Positions 1 to 7,506 of a DNA stretch of 18,010 bases are shown here, one piece after another. The stretch's first letter is position 1. Every line of letters starts with the position of its first letter. Source of the stretch: CAYVMN01 sp964452575 (GTDB lineage: Bacteria > Desulfobacterota > DSM-4660 > Desulfatiglandales > Desulfatiglandaceae); assembly GCA_964452575.1 (NCBI GenBank), contig CAYVMN010000089.1, forward strand, positions 1 through 18,010, given 5' to 3'. The notes beneath the pieces are model-generated. The model was given only the letters and a program-made list of their open reading frames with translations. It was not told the DNA's origin and made no database searches. Both the position numbers and the translations under genes were made by a program.

Positions 1-800
1 CTGCCAAATTATGTGGAAAAATCTGCTTCACTCCGCATACAATCTTTATCGTTAGAGAAGTTCTTGGTTATGTTCCTTCCGATATTAACTTGTCTGATGA
101 CGAATTAGTAATGCTAGTTCTTGAGGAGGCAGTTCAATTCTCACTTAAGCAAAAGGAATGTCCTAACCCTTACCCCGGTAAATCTAACCTTCTTAAAGTG
201 TGTCTTCGGTTTAAAGGCCGAGAATATGAACGGCATTCTGTCGAAGTATCGGCAAAATCGGGTTATTATGGTAGCACCAAAGATGTTGTATGGGGACACT
301 ATAGCAATTATGCTCTTGACAAACTGCGAAAGGCAGAAGCCAAAAAAATTGAAGAAGAAAAAAAAGCAGCCCGTGAAGCCAAAAAAGAACGAGAAAAGGC
401 CGCTCGTGAAGCCAAAGAAGAACGAGAAAGAGCGGAAGCACGTAAACGCTTTGATGAATTTGTAAAGGAATATGCGGTCAAAGCTTGGGTTTCAAAAGAT
501 GTCTTATTTGCTAATCCTTTTGTTTACGAAGGTAAAACGATAGCAATCGTATCTTCCTTTGACACGATGTTGTCATCTACGCAAGGTTCATTCAAGATGG
601 GTGGCGATCCTGTGATAGTTTCAAAAATTCCAAAAGGACTATTCACATCAAAAGACATAAGGGTGGTATTAGCTACCCGTGTGATCGGAAAAACAGAATT
701 TAAAATGCCCTTAATAGGTCCGGTACTAGTTCCCCATTTAGAATTCGTTGGTGTGCACTTTTGTAAAGATTGGAGATGTAGCGATATCATTACGAAATGA
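1..800 (+). CDS. Uncharacterised coiled-coil protein, 5' truncated by the window edge
   Basis: The reading frame is open from the first complete codon at position 3 through the TGA at 798-800, so the gene almost certainly starts outside the window. A TTG at position 90 is a possible but unconvincing start, because coding-like sequence (SDINLSDDELVML) runs straight across it. The visible ~266 residues comprise a mixed N-terminal part, a strongly charged Lys/Glu/Ala/Arg coiled-coil stretch (roughly 78-118 codons after the TTG) and a C-terminal globular part with NPFVYEGKTIAIV, a PHLEFVGVHF strand and a CKDWRCSDI ending. I recognise the C-terminal part only as a recurrent domain of unknown function. 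No signal peptide can be judged because the N-terminus is missing. The gene looks more AT-rich than the envelope cluster downstream. Function unknown. Confidence 0.75.
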   Translation, partial: AKLCGKICFTPHTIFIVREVLGYVPSDINLSDDELVMLVLEEAVQFSLKQKECPNPYPGKSNLLKVCLRFKGREYERHSVEVSAKSGYYGSTKDVVWGHYSNYALDKLRKAEAKKIEEEKKAAREAKKEREKAAREAKEERERAEARKRFDEFVKEYAVKAWVSKDVLFANPFVYEGKTIAIVSSFDTMLSSTQGSFKMGGDPVIVSKIPKGLFTSKDIRVVLATRVIGKTEFKMPLIGPVLVPHLEFVGVHFCKDWRCSDIITK

Positions 801-864
801 GAAAAGCTATGAATGAGAGTTTCTATATCAGGCGAAACGCAAAAACCGGGAAGGAGGTGTCACA

Positions 865-1071
865 ATGGTCGAGAAAGAGAAAGGATTATCAGGTGGAGGG
901 GGTTTGTGCCCATTCTCATGGATCGAGGTCACAAAGCCAGCGGGATGTTTATCCTCTTTGTTTGGCGGAAAGACGAAAATAGTTTCTGAGCCGCAAACTT
1001 GCATGACTTCCAGATGTCAATTGTGGGATTCATCGCAGGGAAATTGCGGGCTAATCACAAAGAAACTATGA
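865..1071 (+). CDS. Small cysteine-containing protein, unknown function
   Basis: This 68-residue frame begins with ATG seven bases after a near-perfect Shine-Dalgarno AAGGAGG (851-857), the strongest reason to believe it is translated. It has five cysteines. The last three form a C-x4-C-x9-C arrangement around SRCQLWDSSQGNCG, which could bind a metal or form disulphides. There is no signal peptide or membrane segment; the N-terminus is charged and followed by a Gly run. It starts 64 bases after the coiled-coil gene and ends 27 bases before the yidD start, so it may share a transcript with both. An overlapping frame at 797-982 begins in the ATGA of the upstream stop but has no comparable ribosome site. 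I do not recognise the family. Confidence 0.55.
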   Translation: MVEKEKGLSGGGGLCPFSWIEVTKPAGCLSSLFGGKTKIVSEPQTCMTSRCQLWDSSQGNCGLITKKL

Positions 1072-1098
1072 CTATTGAAGGGAGGTTGGCATCCCAGT

Positions 1099-1323
1099 AT
1101 GTTTAAGGCTCATCTGACTGGTATCTTGATATGTGCCATTCGGGCGTATCAAAAGTATATCTCCAGGGTTTTTAGGGGCTCCTGCATCTACACCCCATCT
1201 TGCTCTAGATATGCAATTGAGGCAATGCAGAGGCACGGAACCCGTAAAGGAACGATGTTAGCTATTCGCCGTATTCTGAGGTGCCGCCCTCCTTACAAAG
1301 GTGGGGTTGACCCCGTTGAGTAA
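1099..1323 (+). CDS. yidD: Membrane protein insertion efficiency factor YidD
   Basis: The 74-residue product matches the YidD family along its length: RAYQKYIS near the N-terminus, then CIYTPSCSRYAIEAM, a HGTRKG turn, and RILRCRPPYKGGVDPVE at the end. YidD is a small peripheral inner-membrane protein that assists the YidC insertase; the conserved cysteines and DPV tail are family hallmarks. I chose ATG 1099, with GGGAGG upstream at 1080-1085, over an in-frame TTG at 1075 that lies ahead of that ribosome site and would add eight poorly conserved residues. The usual neighbours rpmH, rnpA and yidC are absent, so this is a stand-alone locus. Length is normal for the family. Identification is very secure; only the start is uncertain. 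Confidence 0.93.
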   Translation: MFKAHLTGILICAIRAYQKYISRVFRGSCIYTPSCSRYAIEAMQRHGTRKGTMLAIRRILRCRPPYKGGVDPVE

Positions 1324-1808
1324 ATGCGGCACCTACAATTCCCTTCGTGAAAAGCAATGTCCTTCAGGATAAGTACTTATGTTACTTGAATATTTGTCTT
1401 CTTTTTGCGTCTAAATTAAAGAGCAGAGGAATGTTTTGTCCTCCCTTCCCGACGGAAAACTGATTGAGTCGTGTGTGGTAGGGAATCGGGAACACTACCG
1501 GCAGCCTTATGAGCGGTATAAGGACTATGTGGCAGGCCTGGTCTGGCGTTTGGTCAGAATAAAAATAGGGGCCAGACGTACTGTTGACTGTTTTCGTGTA
1601 GAATTGAAGATTACAAGGACACCATTGAAAAATAAAAGGGTAACTATCCACGGGCAGCAAATTAGGGACGCAACCCCATCAAAATAGTGTTCTTCTCTTG
1701 CGGATCGGCGCTGTTTTCATCCGGTGAGATTGAAGCATAAGGAGTCGATGAAAGCAGGCATGCTGCAAATCCCATGTTGCAACCACTTATTTTGGGAGGG
1801 ATAGAGTC
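1324..1808 (+). other. Intergenic region, no supported gene
   Basis: 485 bases between yidD and the first FlgO-like gene. A TTG-initiated 83-codon frame (1436-1687) and a minus-strand frame over the same DNA (1382-1660) exist, but neither has a ribosome site or recognisable motifs. The stretch from 1540 to 1680 is uneven in composition and may be old mobile or coding debris. A good Shine-Dalgarno (TTTGGGAGGG, 1791-1800) at the right end serves the gene at 1809. I could not pick out a convincing sigma-70 promoter by eye, although the promoter of the envelope cluster should lie here. Confidence 0.5.
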
Positions 1809-2759
1809 ATGAAAAAAATCGTATTCTACATGTGTCTTGGCATCATTTTCCTGGTTTTCCCAATCCATGGCTTTGCACAGATAGAGGGCATGCTTGACCA
1901 GCAGCAGCTTGCCAATCTCGCAGACCGCATTGCCCAGGTGGGGAAAAAGAGGATCGCAGTCGTGGATTTCACAGACCTCCAGGGTAATGTTACCGAACTT
2001 GGCCGGTTTCTGGCAGAGGAATTCTCAGTAGCCCTTGTTGGCGCTGGTAAGGGGTTCGAGGTCATAGACAGAGTCCATTTAAAGAGCATTCTTGCAGAGC
2101 ATAAGCTTGCCTTAACAGGTGTTATAGATCCTAGAACAGCAAGGGAGTTGGGGAAAATAGCAGGTGTGGATGCCATTGTAACCGGCAGCATCACGCCCTT
2201 TGGAGATAACATAAGGGTCTCTTTCAAAGTCTTAGATACAGAAACTGCAATGATAATCGCGGCCTCCAGTGGGAACATTGCCAGAACCGCTGCCATAAAT
2301 GAACTCCTCGAAAGGGGGATTGAGGCAGCGGCAGCCCCATCTGAATCAAGAACAGAGCAGGCCACAACGACACCCGGGCGTAAGAAGACCTATGAGAAAC
2401 CGGTTTTCAAAACTGATCTTGTTATTATCACTTTGGATTTGTTAAAAAAATCCAAGAAAGGTGATGCCATTACAGCAATTGTTACGTATGAAAATATCTA
2501 TCAAAATCCGCTGCCCTTCACTATCACTTCGACAAATACATATTTGACTGATGAGAATGGTAAAATATGGCTATACAATAATAGTTCTGGGATTCCTACA
2601 AAATCTTATATTGCAGTGTATCCACATGCAAAATTACAGAGTAAAATACTATTCGTTCCACAAGGCGATAATACAAAGGGCACGGTTTTCACTGTATCTA
2701 TTGGGCATAGTAATCCTAACAACTTTAGCGCAATATTTGAAAATATATTGGCAAAGTAG
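1809..2759 (+). CDS. Secreted FlgO/CsgG-like envelope protein (paralog 1)
   Basis: 316 residues. An N-terminal signal peptide (MKKIVFYMCLGIIFLVFPIHGFA, cleavage likely before Gln24) predicts export to the periplasm or outer membrane without a lipobox. Residues ~40-175 form a FlgO/CsgG-N-like domain: KKRIAVVDFTDLQGN, then an FEVIDR strand, KLALTG and GVDAIVTGSITPFGD, typical of the fold shared by FlgO, CsgG and TolB N-terminal domains. A low-complexity linker (~175-195) leads to a C-terminal module (~197-316) rich in alternating beta residues (ITAIVTYEN, FTITSTNTYLTDENGKIW), perhaps an Ig-like or DUF4352-like sandwich. The DNA of that module is clearly more AT-rich than the N-terminal half. 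It heads the envelope gene cluster and has a close paralog at 12137. In flagellar systems FlgO is an outer-membrane ring component; no flagellar gene is near, so the role here is inferred only as envelope structure. Confidence 0.85.
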   Translation: MKKIVFYMCLGIIFLVFPIHGFAQIEGMLDQQQLANLADRIAQVGKKRIAVVDFTDLQGNVTELGRFLAEEFSVALVGAGKGFEVIDRVHLKSILAEHKLALTGVIDPRTARELGKIAGVDAIVTGSITPFGDNIRVSFKVLDTETAMIIAASSGNIARTAAINELLERGIEAAAAPSESRTEQATTTPGRKKTYEKPVFKTDLVIITLDLLKKSKKGDAITAIVTYENIYQNPLPFTITSTNTYLTDENGKIWLYNNSSGIPTKSYIAVYPHAKLQSKILFVPQGDNTKGTVFTVSIGHSNPNNFSAIFENILAK

Positions 2760-2888
2760 GAGAGCTATCTACCCGTGAACTATGCCCAGGTCTGGGGTTA
2801 TACCATTTCACAAAGATATCAGGCATCCCTCCATGTGGGCTATCTGGAGGCGTTGGTAAAGATGGGAAGCAAGATAAGGCAACTATAA
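2760..2888 (+). pseudogene. In-frame coding remnant after the FlgO-like stop codon
   Basis: Directly after the TAG of the FlgO-like gene, the same frame stays open for 42 codons to a TAA at 2886-2888. It reads like real protein (VNYAQVWGYTISQRYQASL, then a YLEALVKMGSKIRQL-type helix) and has the base composition of the cluster rather than of the AT-rich module before it. No ribosome site precedes the GTG at 2775. I interpret it as a leftover of an earlier C-terminus displaced when the present C-terminal module was acquired. It could instead be chance; no family is recognised. Confidence 0.3.
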
Positions 2889-2933
2889 AGGAAGATCATA
2901 AACCGTGACTCGATGAAAAGAGGGGGGAGAACA

Positions 2934-4136
2934 ATGAGGAAAAATCTGATATGGGTAGTTATCTTGGGGCTCGTTTGGGTAATAGGAGGGTGCGCACCAA
3001 AGCATGTCGTCCCTGTTTCAGAGGAAGACAACTCCGCCCATCATTACCTTATGGGAATGGAGCTTATCGACAAGAACGACATGACACAGGCCTCTGCGCG
3101 ATTTGATAGGTCGCTAAAGCTAGAGCCAAAATATGCCCCTTCAATTGCTGGACAGGCACTTGTTGCGTCCTTGAGGGCTCAAGTAGAGCAGGACAAGGGG
3201 CATAAGTCAGTGGAAGTGAAGAAGGCCCTGGACCTATTGGATGATGCGGAAGATGAAGCCAAGGGCGATTCTCAGGAATTCGCAGTGAGGGTAACCCGCA
3301 TTCGCGTATATCTGCACGCCACACCTGAGAAATGGCTTAACAAGGCAAAGAAAGAATACGACAAGGCCCTGAAACTTCGTGATATCAGGCCCGAGGAATT
3401 GCCTTATTATAAGACGAGGGGGGCTGCCGACTATTTCATGGGTCTTGCCTATTTCAAGGCGTTAGAGTTCAAAAATGCCGAAGAGACCCTGGGAAAGGTC
3501 CTGAGCACCTCGCCGGGGCGGTGGCACGATCCTGCCAACAAGCTCTACATGAGGGTCCAGAAAATTACCAGGGCCGCCGCCAACTTTACCCTGAGCGATG
3601 TGGCAAAGGGTATTGCGGTAAAGGAGGGTGTGGTCCGCGCAGACGTGGCAGCCCTGCTTGTGGATGAAATTCACCTGGACCGTTTCTTGGCAGGCCGAAT
3701 TCCGACCCCCGAAAAACAATCCAAGGAGACGTTTATCCCTGCGGACGTAATTAACAATCTGTTTAAGTCCGAAATCCTGATCGTCACGAAGTGGGGGCTG
3801 CGCGGGCTTGAACCCCTTTATGACACGACATCAAAGGCCTACCTGTTTTACCCTGAAAGATCGGTGACTCGAAAAGAGCTGGCCTTCATCCTTGAAGACA
3901 TTTTGATGAAGATAACCGGGGATAAGTCCTTGGCCACCAAGTACTTTGGTCAGAAAAATTCCCCGTATCCAGATGTCCCTGTCAGTTCTTCATCTTATAA
4001 TGCCGTCATGAATGCAGTGACCAGGGGATTAATGGAACCAGATCTCTCGGGGGCATTCAGACCCGATGACAATGCGGATGGTGCGGAGCTGATTCTCGCC
4101 GTCATGCGTCTTAGAAACGTTATGAACGTCCACTAA
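2934..4136 (+). CDS. TPR and SLH-domain outer-membrane lipoprotein
   Basis: 400 residues from ATG 2934, preceded by AGGGGGGAG at ~2919-2927. An in-frame ATG at 2913 lies before that site and would add seven charged residues, so it is less likely. The N-terminus is a lipoprotein signal with lipobox IGGC (Cys20), predicting lipid anchoring. Residues ~35-205 are helical TPR-like repeats (MGMELIDKNDMTQASARF, YFMGLAYFKALEFKNAEETL). Residues ~212-400 resemble S-layer homology repeats: VVRADVAALLVDEI, then YPERSVTRKELAFIL, and a last repeat from ~343 with SPYPDVP, NAVTRGLMEPD and GAFRPDDNADGAELI. SLH domains usually bind cell-wall polymers, so this protein could link the outer membrane to the wall. 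It is followed after 16 bases by the LPP20-like gene, implying co-transcription. Confidence 0.85.
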   Translation: MRKNLIWVVILGLVWVIGGCAPKHVVPVSEEDNSAHHYLMGMELIDKNDMTQASARFDRSLKLEPKYAPSIAGQALVASLRAQVEQDKGHKSVEVKKALDLLDDAEDEAKGDSQEFAVRVTRIRVYLHATPEKWLNKAKKEYDKALKLRDIRPEELPYYKTRGAADYFMGLAYFKALEFKNAEETLGKVLSTSPGRWHDPANKLYMRVQKITRAAANFTLSDVAKGIAVKEGVVRADVAALLVDEIHLDRFLAGRIPTPEKQSKETFIPADVINNLFKSEILIVTKWGLRGLEPLYDTTSKAYLFYPERSVTRKELAFILEDILMKITGDKSLATKYFGQKNSPYPDVPVSSSSYNAVMNAVTRGLMEPDLSGAFRPDDNADGAELILAVMRLRNVMNVH

Positions 4137-4152
4137 GGGAAGGAGGCTTACA

Positions 4153-5070
4153 ATGAATAGGACTTTAGGAATCATAATTGTTTTTTTAGGGGTGTTTGCC
4201 CTGACTGCCGGGGTGTGCGCACAGGAAGGTTGGCAGAACGTTAAGGATCCAGCGAAGATCTTCGAGGAAGGCTATATCCAGGTGGTCGGAATATCCGAGG
4301 CAGGGCAGAGTCGCTATGCGGCCGTGAGAGCCGCAACGGTTGTGGCTCAGCGTGATCTGTTAGAGATCCTAGAGGGGCTTCGCCTTTTCGGCCAGACTAC
4401 AGTGAAAGACGGTACGCTGCAGTCCGATCAGATTCGGACTACCCTCAACGGTTTCCTGCGTGGGGCGACAAAGTGTGGTGATAAATTTTACGAGGGTAAA
4501 GGGTATGCCGAGGTCTGCATAAGGCTTTACATCCGCGGCAAAGGTGGCCTCTATGACATCATTCTGCCGCTCATGAAGGCCAGTAACTTGATGCCTGAGC
4601 AGGGGGCTTATTACAAGCCCCAATTGATTCCAAAGGTAATGACAACCCCTTCCGCCTCAGTTGAAAAACCGGCCGCCGGGGCCCCACCCGAGGCCAAGCC
4701 GGAGGTAGCCCGTCCCTCTGAATTGGCAACATCATATGATGGATTGATCGTTGACGTGCGCGAATTCGAATTTAAACCGGCCCTTGTAAATACTGTCATA
4801 ACAGAGAAGGATGAAATAGTCTTTGATCCTTCAAAAATACTTAGCAGTGTCCTGGTGGAGAGGGGGTGTGGTGGCTTCACAACCGATGAAAATAAGGCAA
4901 AGGCCTTGTTGGAAAGCTGGGGTAGCAAAAGTCCTATGACGCTAAAGAGCATCGGTGTGGTAAAGAGCACCAACGCCAAGATCTCTGCCGACGACGCTGC
5001 AGCGGTATATGTGCACGACAAGAAAAGCAACATCCTGGCCCAGGCAAAGGTAGTGTTCCTCTTGAAGTAA
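4153..5070 (+). CDS. Secreted LPP20/FlgP-like protein
   Basis: 305 residues with a signal peptide (MNRTLGIIIVFLGVFALTAGVCA, probable cleavage before Gln24; the sequence around Cys22 is not a good lipobox). Residues ~35-135 match the LPP20/FlgP pattern: GYIQVVGISEAGQSRYAAVR, AATVVAQRDLLEILEGLRL, and YAEVCIRLYIRGKGGLYDII. After a Pro/Ala/Glu linker (~170-193), a C-terminal segment starts YDGLIVDVREFEFKPAL and runs to a strand-rich end; a similar GLIVDxRxxxxxPAL segment recurs in proteins of this kind. FlgP forms the outer-membrane-associated basal disc of some flagellar motors. With the FlgO-like gene two places upstream, this hints at a ring-like envelope assembly. The ribosome site AGGAGG (4141-4146) fixes the start. 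Its functional partner is unknown. Confidence 0.82.
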   Translation: MNRTLGIIIVFLGVFALTAGVCAQEGWQNVKDPAKIFEEGYIQVVGISEAGQSRYAAVRAATVVAQRDLLEILEGLRLFGQTTVKDGTLQSDQIRTTLNGFLRGATKCGDKFYEGKGYAEVCIRLYIRGKGGLYDIILPLMKASNLMPEQGAYYKPQLIPKVMTTPSASVEKPAAGAPPEAKPEVARPSELATSYDGLIVDVREFEFKPALVNTVITEKDEIVFDPSKILSSVLVERGCGGFTTDENKAKALLESWGSKSPMTLKSIGVVKSTNAKISADDAAAVYVHDKKSNILAQAKVVFLLK

Positions 5071-5116
5071 GAAATGCCAAGATCCAGTTGTCAGTCGTCT
5101 GTTGCCAATGGGGTCA

Positions 5117-5158
5117 CCACCTTTCGAGCCCTCCTGAGGCCTGGATGGGGAAAGGTGG
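5117..5158 (+). other. Hairpin in the gap between the LPP20-like and AsmA genes
   Basis: A perfect 9-base inverted repeat, CCACCTTTC (5117-5125) against GAAAGGTGG (5150-5158), encloses a 24-base loop. No T-run follows, so it is not a standard intrinsic terminator; it may be an mRNA processing or attenuation structure. It lies in the only gap above 200 bases inside the envelope cluster (5071-5289). That gap otherwise holds only a 43-codon ATG frame from 5074 without a ribosome site, which I do not call as a gene. Confidence 0.4.
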
Positions 5159-5289
5159 GTTCACGGGTTCAGGGTCCAGCGAAAATCTATGCCGTTGATG
5201 CGTGAGTTCTAAGTGGAGAAGGCATGAGAATGGAGCGATCAGAGCCTGCGGTACCAGGGCGGGCGTAAGTCAAAAAGGGGGGTATCAAT

Positions 5290-7506
5290 ATGAAAAAGCC
5301 GTTGATAATCGTTTCGGCATGTCTCCTTGGCATAATCATTTTTCTCTTTGGAGCAGGACTCTATATCAATGCAAACATCGAGGAGATAACGCGCAGACAC
5401 CTGGGGGCAAAAATAAATTTTGAGCGGGTGAATTTTCGATACTCACCCATGCCCACGGTGGTCTTCACTGACCTAGAGGTTGAGCACAAGAACAATAAGG
5501 CCAAGATCCCTTCCCTTGCGTTATATCCCAATCTGGTGGATCTGATGAAGGGTCGACTCTCCTTGAAAAAGGCGGTCTTGGAAGAACCGTTTGTCCTTGC
5601 AGAGCTCATAAATGCCAAGGGACTGGAAAAGGGGATGACTGCTGAATCTATACAATTAACCGCAGCAGCTATCCCGGCCGAAAGACTGGGAGGCATAATG
5701 ATCAACAAAGGAAAGCTGCTTCTAAATAGCCCAGGTACCGAGTCCCAGCCAATTTCATTTACAGTTGCTATGGAAAACATAGAAAAGAAGGATCAGGCTA
5801 TTTCCGTCCAGCTCAAGCAGTTCTCTGTGGAGGAATTGGGTCTCAAGTTTGCCGGGGATATTACTATCTCCTCATTCGAACCTCTGAAGTTGAAGATAGA
5901 TGCACGTGAGGCCACTTTGAATCCATCGGCTGTCAAGGATTTTCTCATGAAGTTTGGGTTTGTCAAGCAAGATATAGGGGAACAGATACCCGAGATTAAG
6001 AGCGTTGGGGCGAAGGGTTTGAAGCTGGAAGTGGACTCTGAGGCTGGAAAGTTCTTCGTCTCTTCAGCAGCCCTGACCATCGATCAAAACGAGATCAAAG
6101 ATACTTCCCTCAGTCTCGTTAAAGGGGGCGCCTTTGAGCTCAAATGTGCCCAGATTGTTCTTGACATGGGAGTCATTCAGGGCTGGTTGATGAAGAACCC
6201 GAAGGGAAAAGAGGCCCTGGATAATATCCTTGTCAAGGCCAAGCTCAAGTCCCTGGCCACTGAGGGAAGGCTCCAAGTGTCCTCTCTGGATATCAAAGGG
6301 AGTCAGGAGAAGCCGGCAGATATCAGCGGTTCCTTAGACCTCAAGGCAGACGGACTCAAGATTAATCTGGTCTCAGAGACTGGAGAGCAGCAGAGTTTTA
6401 CTGTGACCCAGTTGGACTCCAAGGTGACCATAGAAAAGGGAAGGCCTTCCGTCAAGGTCAGTAAGCTCCAATTGAGCTCATCAGCGGGCGGAACCGGGGG
6501 TATCAGCGGATCGTTCACCCTTCCTCTGAACTTAAAGGAGATTGAATTCAGGACCTCGGTGGAGTCTTTTAAGGTCTTTGACGCCACGGTCAATTTGAAG
6601 GCTCAAAAGCCAAAGGAGGGCAGGCTGACGTTCGATTTGGACCTGGTCTCCCCGTCGCTAGGGGTACTGGCAAAGGGGTTGGTGTTTTTACCGGCGCATA
6701 AAAAGAACGATTTTATAGCACGCCTGGAGGATTTTCGGGTTTCAAGGGCTGTTTCATCCGAAAGCAAGCAGCCCTCCTCCAAGCCCGAAGAGTCAAAACC
6801 GAAGGATTTCGATCTTACATTCATAAAGGGGAGGACGATCTCGGCGGAGGCATCAGTCAAAAACTTTCAGTTTAACACCTTGCCCGAACTGCGAGATGTC
6901 AGCTTTCTCTTGCGGTGTCAGGATAACAAGGCCTTTGTCGAGGGAGGCATTAGACTCTGCGACACCAACTTTCGCCTGAACGCCGTCCTGATACCCCCAA
7001 GCGGGGTCACGGCACAGATAGAAGGGAAAGGGGTAAGCCTGGACCTTACCTCCTTTATTGCCTGTTTTTCCAAAGAACTCCCTGTTTTCCTGGCCGGCAA
7101 GCTCTCTATTTCCGCAAGGCTTTCTACTACTGGGATCAACCCCAAGGCCTTGCTCGATGCGGCTGAGGGTGAGGTTATGGTCAGCCTGACAAAGTGCTCG
7201 GTGTACAGGCTTTCGAACCTGGATTACCGCTTGGCCTTCATCCTGGACATGTTGGCAGTGGCCGGCCTCAACCCTGCCTCCCTGGATTCAATCGACTTCA
7301 GCAAGGCCATCGCCACGGCGAATTTTCAGAAGGGCAAGGTAATCCTCGATAAATTCTTTCTCGCTGGTCCCGTAGTGGATGCGTGGGGGAAAGGGGAATT
7401 CTCGCTAAAGGAAAAGCGCCTGAGGCTCTCTGGACAAGTCCGAACGGCCCTTGGGATCACCAAAGATCTGGACATCGACAGGGTCCTTGACAGGAGGCAG
7501 ATATGA
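5290..7506 (+). CDS. AsmA-family envelope protein
   Basis: 738 residues. A single N-terminal membrane anchor (KKPLIIVSACLLGIIIFLFG) is followed by the AsmA-type opening: INANIEEITRRHLGAKINFE, then VNFRYSPMPTVVFTDLEVEH and SLALYPNLVDLMKGRLSLKK. The long middle is strand-rich with repeated sub-blocks such as ISGSLDLKADGLKI and ISGSFTLPLNL. The C-terminus (from ~625) carries AsmA-like features: AEGEVMVSLTKCSVYRL, a LAVAGL stretch, then VDAWGKGEFSLKEKRLRLSG. AsmA-like proteins span the periplasm from the inner membrane, and several (YhdP, TamB) act in lipid traffic to the outer membrane. AAAAGGGGGG (~5273-5282) is the ribosome site. The TGA overlaps the ATG of the next gene (ATGA, 7503-7506), indicating translational coupling. 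Family call is firm; substrate unknown. Confidence 0.85.
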   Translation: MKKPLIIVSACLLGIIIFLFGAGLYINANIEEITRRHLGAKINFERVNFRYSPMPTVVFTDLEVEHKNNKAKIPSLALYPNLVDLMKGRLSLKKAVLEEPFVLAELINAKGLEKGMTAESIQLTAAAIPAERLGGIMINKGKLLLNSPGTESQPISFTVAMENIEKKDQAISVQLKQFSVEELGLKFAGDITISSFEPLKLKIDAREATLNPSAVKDFLMKFGFVKQDIGEQIPEIKSVGAKGLKLEVDSEAGKFFVSSAALTIDQNEIKDTSLSLVKGGAFELKCAQIVLDMGVIQGWLMKNPKGKEALDNILVKAKLKSLATEGRLQVSSLDIKGSQEKPADISGSLDLKADGLKINLVSETGEQQSFTVTQLDSKVTIEKGRPSVKVSKLQLSSSAGGTGGISGSFTLPLNLKEIEFRTSVESFKVFDATVNLKAQKPKEGRLTFDLDLVSPSLGVLAKGLVFLPAHKKNDFIARLEDFRVSRAVSSESKQPSSKPEESKPKDFDLTFIKGRTISAEASVKNFQFNTLPELRDVSFLLRCQDNKAFVEGGIRLCDTNFRLNAVLIPPSGVTAQIEGKGVSLDLTSFIACFSKELPVFLAGKLSISARLSTTGINPKALLDAAEGEVMVSLTKCSVYRLSNLDYRLAFILDMLAVAGLNPASLDSIDFSKAIATANFQKGKVILDKFFLAGPVVDAWGKGEFSLKEKRLRLSGQVRTALGITKDLDIDRVLDRRQI

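Noticed and set aside
797..982. 61-codon frame overlapping the stop of the coiled-coil gene by ATGA
   Set aside because: It has no Shine-Dalgarno of its own beyond the overlap and is in conflict with the frame at 865, which has AAGGAGG at ideal spacing. Translational coupling cannot be excluded.
1436..1687. 83-codon frame after yidD
   Set aside because: TTG start, no ribosome site and no family pattern. Uneven composition suggests debris rather than a gene.
1826..2365. Minus-strand frame of 179 codons opposite the first FlgO-like gene
   Set aside because: It is a shadow of a well-supported gene: the plus frame has a signal peptide, a ribosome site and a family match, whereas the minus frame is Ser/Pro-rich with none of these.
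1809..5070. Flagellar outer-ring genes flgO/flgP
   Set aside because: Domain similarity is real, but there is no flagellar gene in the window and the SLH protein sits between them, so the flagellar symbols were not assigned.
5074..5205. 43-codon ATG frame in the gap before the AsmA gene
   Set aside because: No ribosome binding site, no recognisable sequence, and it spans the hairpin at 5117-5158; probably chance.
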